Shown here: positions 13,759 to 15,884 of the stretch, in pieces
Position numbering within the stretch: the stretch's first letter is position 1
Layout: each line of letters begins with the position of its first letter
Source of the DNA: an uncultured Collinsella sp.
GTDB taxonomy: Bacteria > Actinomycetota > Coriobacteriia > Coriobacteriales > Coriobacteriaceae
DNA: 15,884 nucleotides
Assembly (NCBI GenBank): GCA_900766165.1
Contig: CAAFUK010000087.1
Span: 1-15,884, forward strand
Direction of reading: 5' to 3'
Notes under the pieces: model-generated
What the model was told of the DNA's origin: nothing
What the model saw: the letters and a program-made list of their open reading frames with translations, nothing else
Databases searched by the model: none
Made by a program: the position numbers and the translations under genes

Positions 13759-13776
13759 CCAAAAAGGGACAGGTTT
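13759..13776 (+). repeat. Second copy of the REP-like 18-mer
   Basis: CCAAAAAGGGACAGGTTT is identical to 13026-13043 and in the same orientation, without the inverted partner arm. Its last base is the first base of the -35 box of the SOS promoter, so the repeat is fused to that promoter. Confidence 0.8.
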
Positions 13777-13804
13777 TGACGATGTCCGGACGAGCGGGTA
13801 TTAT
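13776..13804 (+). promoter_or_regulatory. Strong promoter of the Y-family polymerase/YolD operon
   Basis: TTGACG (13776-13781, -35) and TATTAT (13799-13804, -10) are separated by exactly 17 bp, each matching consensus at 5 of 6 positions. LexA-box-like sites follow immediately, so the predicted start of transcription lies inside the first box. Confidence 0.8.
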
Positions 13805-13818
13805 CGAACAAGTATTCG
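13805..13818. promoter_or_regulatory. LexA (SOS) box 1
   Basis: CGAACAAGTATTCG matches the Gram-positive/actinobacterial LexA consensus CGAAC-N4-GTTCG at 9 of 10 positions. It lies directly after the -10 box, an ideal place for repression, ahead of a UmuC-type polymerase, a classic SOS target. Confidence 0.85.
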
Positions 13819-13821
13819 ATA

Positions 13822-13835
13822 AGAACATGTGTTTG
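13822..13835. promoter_or_regulatory. LexA-like box 2
   Basis: AGAACATGTGTTTG matches CGAAC-N4-GTTCG at 8 of 10 positions and is centred 17 bp from box 1. Paired sites suggest tight or cooperative LexA repression. It is weaker than box 1. Confidence 0.55.
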
Positions 13836-13847
13836 ATGGGAGGACGC

Positions 13848-15353
13848 GTGGGGCACGAGCGTCACACCTATATCTGCATCGACCTTAAGACGTTCTATGC
13901 CAGCGTCGAGTGTGTCGACCGCGGACTCGATCCCCTCACTACGTGCCTGGTCGTTGCCGACGAATCGCGCGGACGAACGACCATCTGCCTCGCCATCACG
14001 CAGGCTATGAAGGACCTTGGAATACACAACCGCTGCCGTCTATTCGAGATTCCCGACGGCATCGACTACATCAAGGCCGTACCGCGCATGCAGCACTATA
14101 TGGAGGTGTCGGCGCAAATCTACGGCATCTACCTGGAATACGTGAGTCCGCAAGACATTCACGTCTATTCAATCGATGAATGCTTTATCGACGTGGCACC
14201 CTATCTGGACCTCTATCACACCGATGAGGAAGGCTTCGCCTGCATGTTGCGTGACGAGGTCTTGGCGCGTACCGGCATCACGGCGACGGTCGGCATCGGC
14301 CCTAACCTATTCCAGGCCAAGGTTGCACTCGATATCACCGCCAAGCACGTGCCCAGTCGCATCGGCAAACTCGACGACGAGACCTTTCGCAAGGAGATCT
14401 GGCCCCATCGCCCCATCACCGACATCTGGGGCATCGGCCCCGGCGTGGCGGCCCGTCTCGAGAAATACGGCGTCTACGATCTGATGGGCGTCGCGGCGCT
14501 CGACGAAAACCTGCTTTACGACGAGCTCGGCGTCAATGCCGAGTATCTCATCGACCACGCCTTCGGGCGCGAGCCGACAACCATCGCCGATATTCAGGCC
14601 TATCGCCCACAGGCAACCTCAACAACCACGGGGCAAGTGCTATCGAAAGGCTATGCCTATGAGCAGGCCTACACCGTCTTGCGCGAGATGGTCGACAACG
14701 CCGTGTTGGACTTAGTCGATAAGCACGTGGTCTGCGACAGCATCTCGCTCTTTGTGGGCTACGCGAGCGAACGAGCCGACATACGCCGGCTCGATGCCAG
14801 CGGTACAGCGCAATATGTGGACGGATGCGGACACCTACGCTCGAGCACGTCGAGTATCGAACCCACCGCAACCGCCGGCCCCGAGCTCGCGCCCCGTGCG
14901 CCCAAGCCCGTCCAGCGCGATGACGAACGGCGCCGCCTGGTGCGCGAGGCGCAGGCAATCGATGGCATCTTTGTGGGAGAGCACGGCGGCAAACCGCGCG
15001 GTGGCTATGCTGCGCTCTTTGCACACTCAAACGCCTCGCGAAAGCTGCCCGAGCGCACCAATTCGTTTAAGAAGATCATGGGCTATTTCGATGAGCTCTG
15101 GGCGCAGACTGTCGATCCCAAACGACCGGTCAAGCGCATCAACCTGGGCTTTGGCAACCTCATGCCCGAAGAATTTGCCACCATCGACCTGTTTAGCGAT
15201 GTTAAGGCCGATGAGCGCGAGCGCGACCTGGCGCGCGCCGTCCTGGCTGTGAAAGGCAAGTACGGCAAGAACGCGCTCGTCAAGGGATTAAGCTTTACCG
15301 CTGGCGCCACCGCACGCGAACGCAACGATCGGGTGGGAGGACATCGTGCCTAA
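13848..15353 (+). CDS. Y-family DNA polymerase, UmuC/UvrX type (GTG start)
   Basis: A 501-aa translesion polymerase that copies past damaged bases with low fidelity. Palm motifs are YICIDLKTFYASVE (residues 8-21; catalytic D12) and YSIDECFIDV (107-116; catalytic D110 and E111). ADESRGRTTICLA is typical of the UmuC/ImpB branch. A helix-hairpin-helix (WGIGPGVAARLEKYG, 194-208) and the little-finger domain (KGYAYEQAYTV; later LPERTNSFKKIMGYFDELW) follow. Residues about 320-392 form an unusual proline/charged-rich insert between two little-finger elements. The GTG at 13848 is chosen because GGGAGG lies 4 nt upstream. Earlier in-frame ATGs at 13776, 13827 and 13836 fall in the promoter, in LexA box 2 and ahead of the ribosome site. 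SOS control is clear from the promoter. The downstream YolD-like gene overlaps by 8 bp. Confidence 0.93.
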   Translation: MGHERHTYICIDLKTFYASVECVDRGLDPLTTCLVVADESRGRTTICLAITQAMKDLGIHNRCRLFEIPDGIDYIKAVPRMQHYMEVSAQIYGIYLEYVSPQDIHVYSIDECFIDVAPYLDLYHTDEEGFACMLRDEVLARTGITATVGIGPNLFQAKVALDITAKHVPSRIGKLDDETFRKEIWPHRPITDIWGIGPGVAARLEKYGVYDLMGVAALDENLLYDELGVNAEYLIDHAFGREPTTIADIQAYRPQATSTTTGQVLSKGYAYEQAYTVLREMVDNAVLDLVDKHVVCDSISLFVGYASERADIRRLDASGTAQYVDGCGHLRSSTSSIEPTATAGPELAPRAPKPVQRDDERRRLVREAQAIDGIFVGEHGGKPRGGYAALFAHSNASRKLPERTNSFKKIMGYFDELWAQTVDPKRPVKRINLGFGNLMPEEFATIDLFSDVKADERERDLARAVLAVKGKYGKNALVKGLSFTAGATARERNDRVGGHRA

Positions 15354-15771
15354 GTCCCAACAACAGCCGATGCGGCCACCGACACCTTTTGAACGTCTAG
15401 CGGACCCTGAGGGAAGACGTCGCTCCGCCGACCCCAAACTTACCGCCAACGGCGCCGTCCGCGCCGGCCGTGCCGCGCAGTTTATGCCCTTTGCCGCCCT
15501 CACGGGATACTACGAGCTCGTGCGCAAACAAGAGATCACTGTTGAGCCCAAATGCGAACTCACGGAAGAAAAAGCTCTCGAGCTTTCGAAAAAGCTCGAG
15601 GGCCTCAAACGCGGCGACCTGGTGCGCGTCACCTATTACGATACGTACGGCTATCGTAGCCGCACGGGCATTCTCGACGAAGTGTTACCCGCATTCAAGC
15701 TGCTCAAACTCAGGGATATCGCCATCAACTTCGACGATATCCAAGGTATCGAGCTACGCGGACGAGCCTAG
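15346..15771 (+). CDS. YolD-like protein (GTG start), partner of the Y-family polymerase
   Basis: A 141-aa protein. Residues 42-60 carry RAAQFMPFAALTGYYELVR, the recognisable core of YolD-like proteins, and residues 88-135 form a small beta-rich domain (GDLVRVTYYDTYGYRSRTG, then INFDDIQGIEL). The proline/arginine-rich first 35 residues look disordered. YolD-family genes commonly accompany UmuC/UvrX-type polymerases in Firmicutes plasmids and chromosomes and are proposed to replace UmuD as partner. The biochemical role is not firmly known. The GTG at 15346 overlaps the polymerase stop (TAA at 15351-15353), and GGGAGG stands upstream, so the pair is translationally coupled and shares the LexA-controlled promoter. 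Confidence 0.85.
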   Translation: MPKSQQQPMRPPTPFERLADPEGRRRSADPKLTANGAVRAGRAAQFMPFAALTGYYELVRKQEITVEPKCELTEEKALELSKKLEGLKRGDLVRVTYYDTYGYRSRTGILDEVLPAFKLLKLRDIAINFDDIQGIELRGRA

Positions 15772-15797
15772 ACAAGGACGCGCATCCAAGGCAAGGC

Positions 15798-15884
15798 CTA
15801 CAGCTTCATAACGTAGTAACCCGCATCTCTCACGGCCGCCACGAGAGCGCCGCGGTCGATCGGCTGCTTAGAGCGTACGCGTGC
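15798..15884 (-). CDS. Partial CDS, C-terminal 28 residues, possible heavy-metal-associated (HMA) domain
   Basis: The minus-strand frame entering at the right edge ends with TAG at 15800-15798. The visible end reads IDRGALVAAVRDAGYYVMKL. An ALVAAVxDAGY-V pattern at the very C-terminus is typical of the last helix and strand of HMA domains, as in CopZ-like chaperones or metal-binding tails. The CxxC metal site would lie outside the window. The gene converges on the SOS operon with a 26-bp gap and no clear terminator between. Family assignment from 28 residues is tentative. Confidence 0.55.
   Translation of the reverse strand, partial: ARVRSKQPIDRGALVAAVRDAGYYVMKL

Noticed and set aside
15772..15797. 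Terminator between the YolD gene and the convergent partial gene
   Set aside because: No stem with a U-run is visible in these 26 bases.

Overview
The window looks like a chromosomal segment of a high-GC gut anaerobe of the Coriobacteriia, most likely Collinsella. This is inferred from codon use, strong AGGAGG ribosome sites, a Gram-positive (CGAAC-N4-GTTCG) LexA box and the gene mix; no rRNA or other phylogenetic marker is present to prove it. Every stretch of more than 300 bases without a gene is described below.

Region 1 (1-4993, minus strand): a GntR/UTRA regulator with its own terminator, then a tight catabolic operon: YfcC-family carrier, divergent YtcJ-like amidohydrolase, FrlC-like sugar epimerase, and the first 17 codons of a further gene at the left edge. 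Regulator type, epimerase and carrier together resemble a fructoselysine/Amadori-product (frl) locus, but the kinase and deglycase are not visible. The operon promoter carries perfect inverted repeats that could be operators.

Region 2 (5052-7442, minus strand): two HAD phosphatases (beta-PGM-like and Cof-type) and a deoxyribose-phosphate aldolase, all reading toward the regulator. They form a sugar-phosphate salvage group.

Region 3 (7443-8197): 755 bp without a convincing gene but rich in structure: a TGTAAA/TTTACA operator-like palindrome, a 118-bp near-perfect palindrome (44 of 59 Watson-Crick pairs, no gaps), a plausible plus-strand promoter and a roughly 340-nt leader with mutually exclusive pairings.

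Region 4 (8198-11066, plus strand): three genes in a row. They encode an unrecognised 296-aa protein, a ClpP-like protease with an intact Ser-His-Asp triad, and a VirD4/TraG-type coupling ATPase without the usual membrane anchor. The protease and ATPase genes overlap by 8 bp. No relaxase, integrase or secretion genes are present. This is the best candidate for an undescribed system.

Region 5 (11208-15884): glucose-6-phosphate isomerase (pgi); a half-length, degenerate iron-alcohol-dehydrogenase-like gene flanked by an 18-bp repeat (one copy part of a 20-bp-arm inverted repeat); then an SOS cassette with a promoter, two LexA-box-like sites, a UmuC-type Y-family polymerase and an overlapping YolD-like gene. 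The right edge holds the C-terminus of a possible heavy-metal-associated domain protein on the minus strand.
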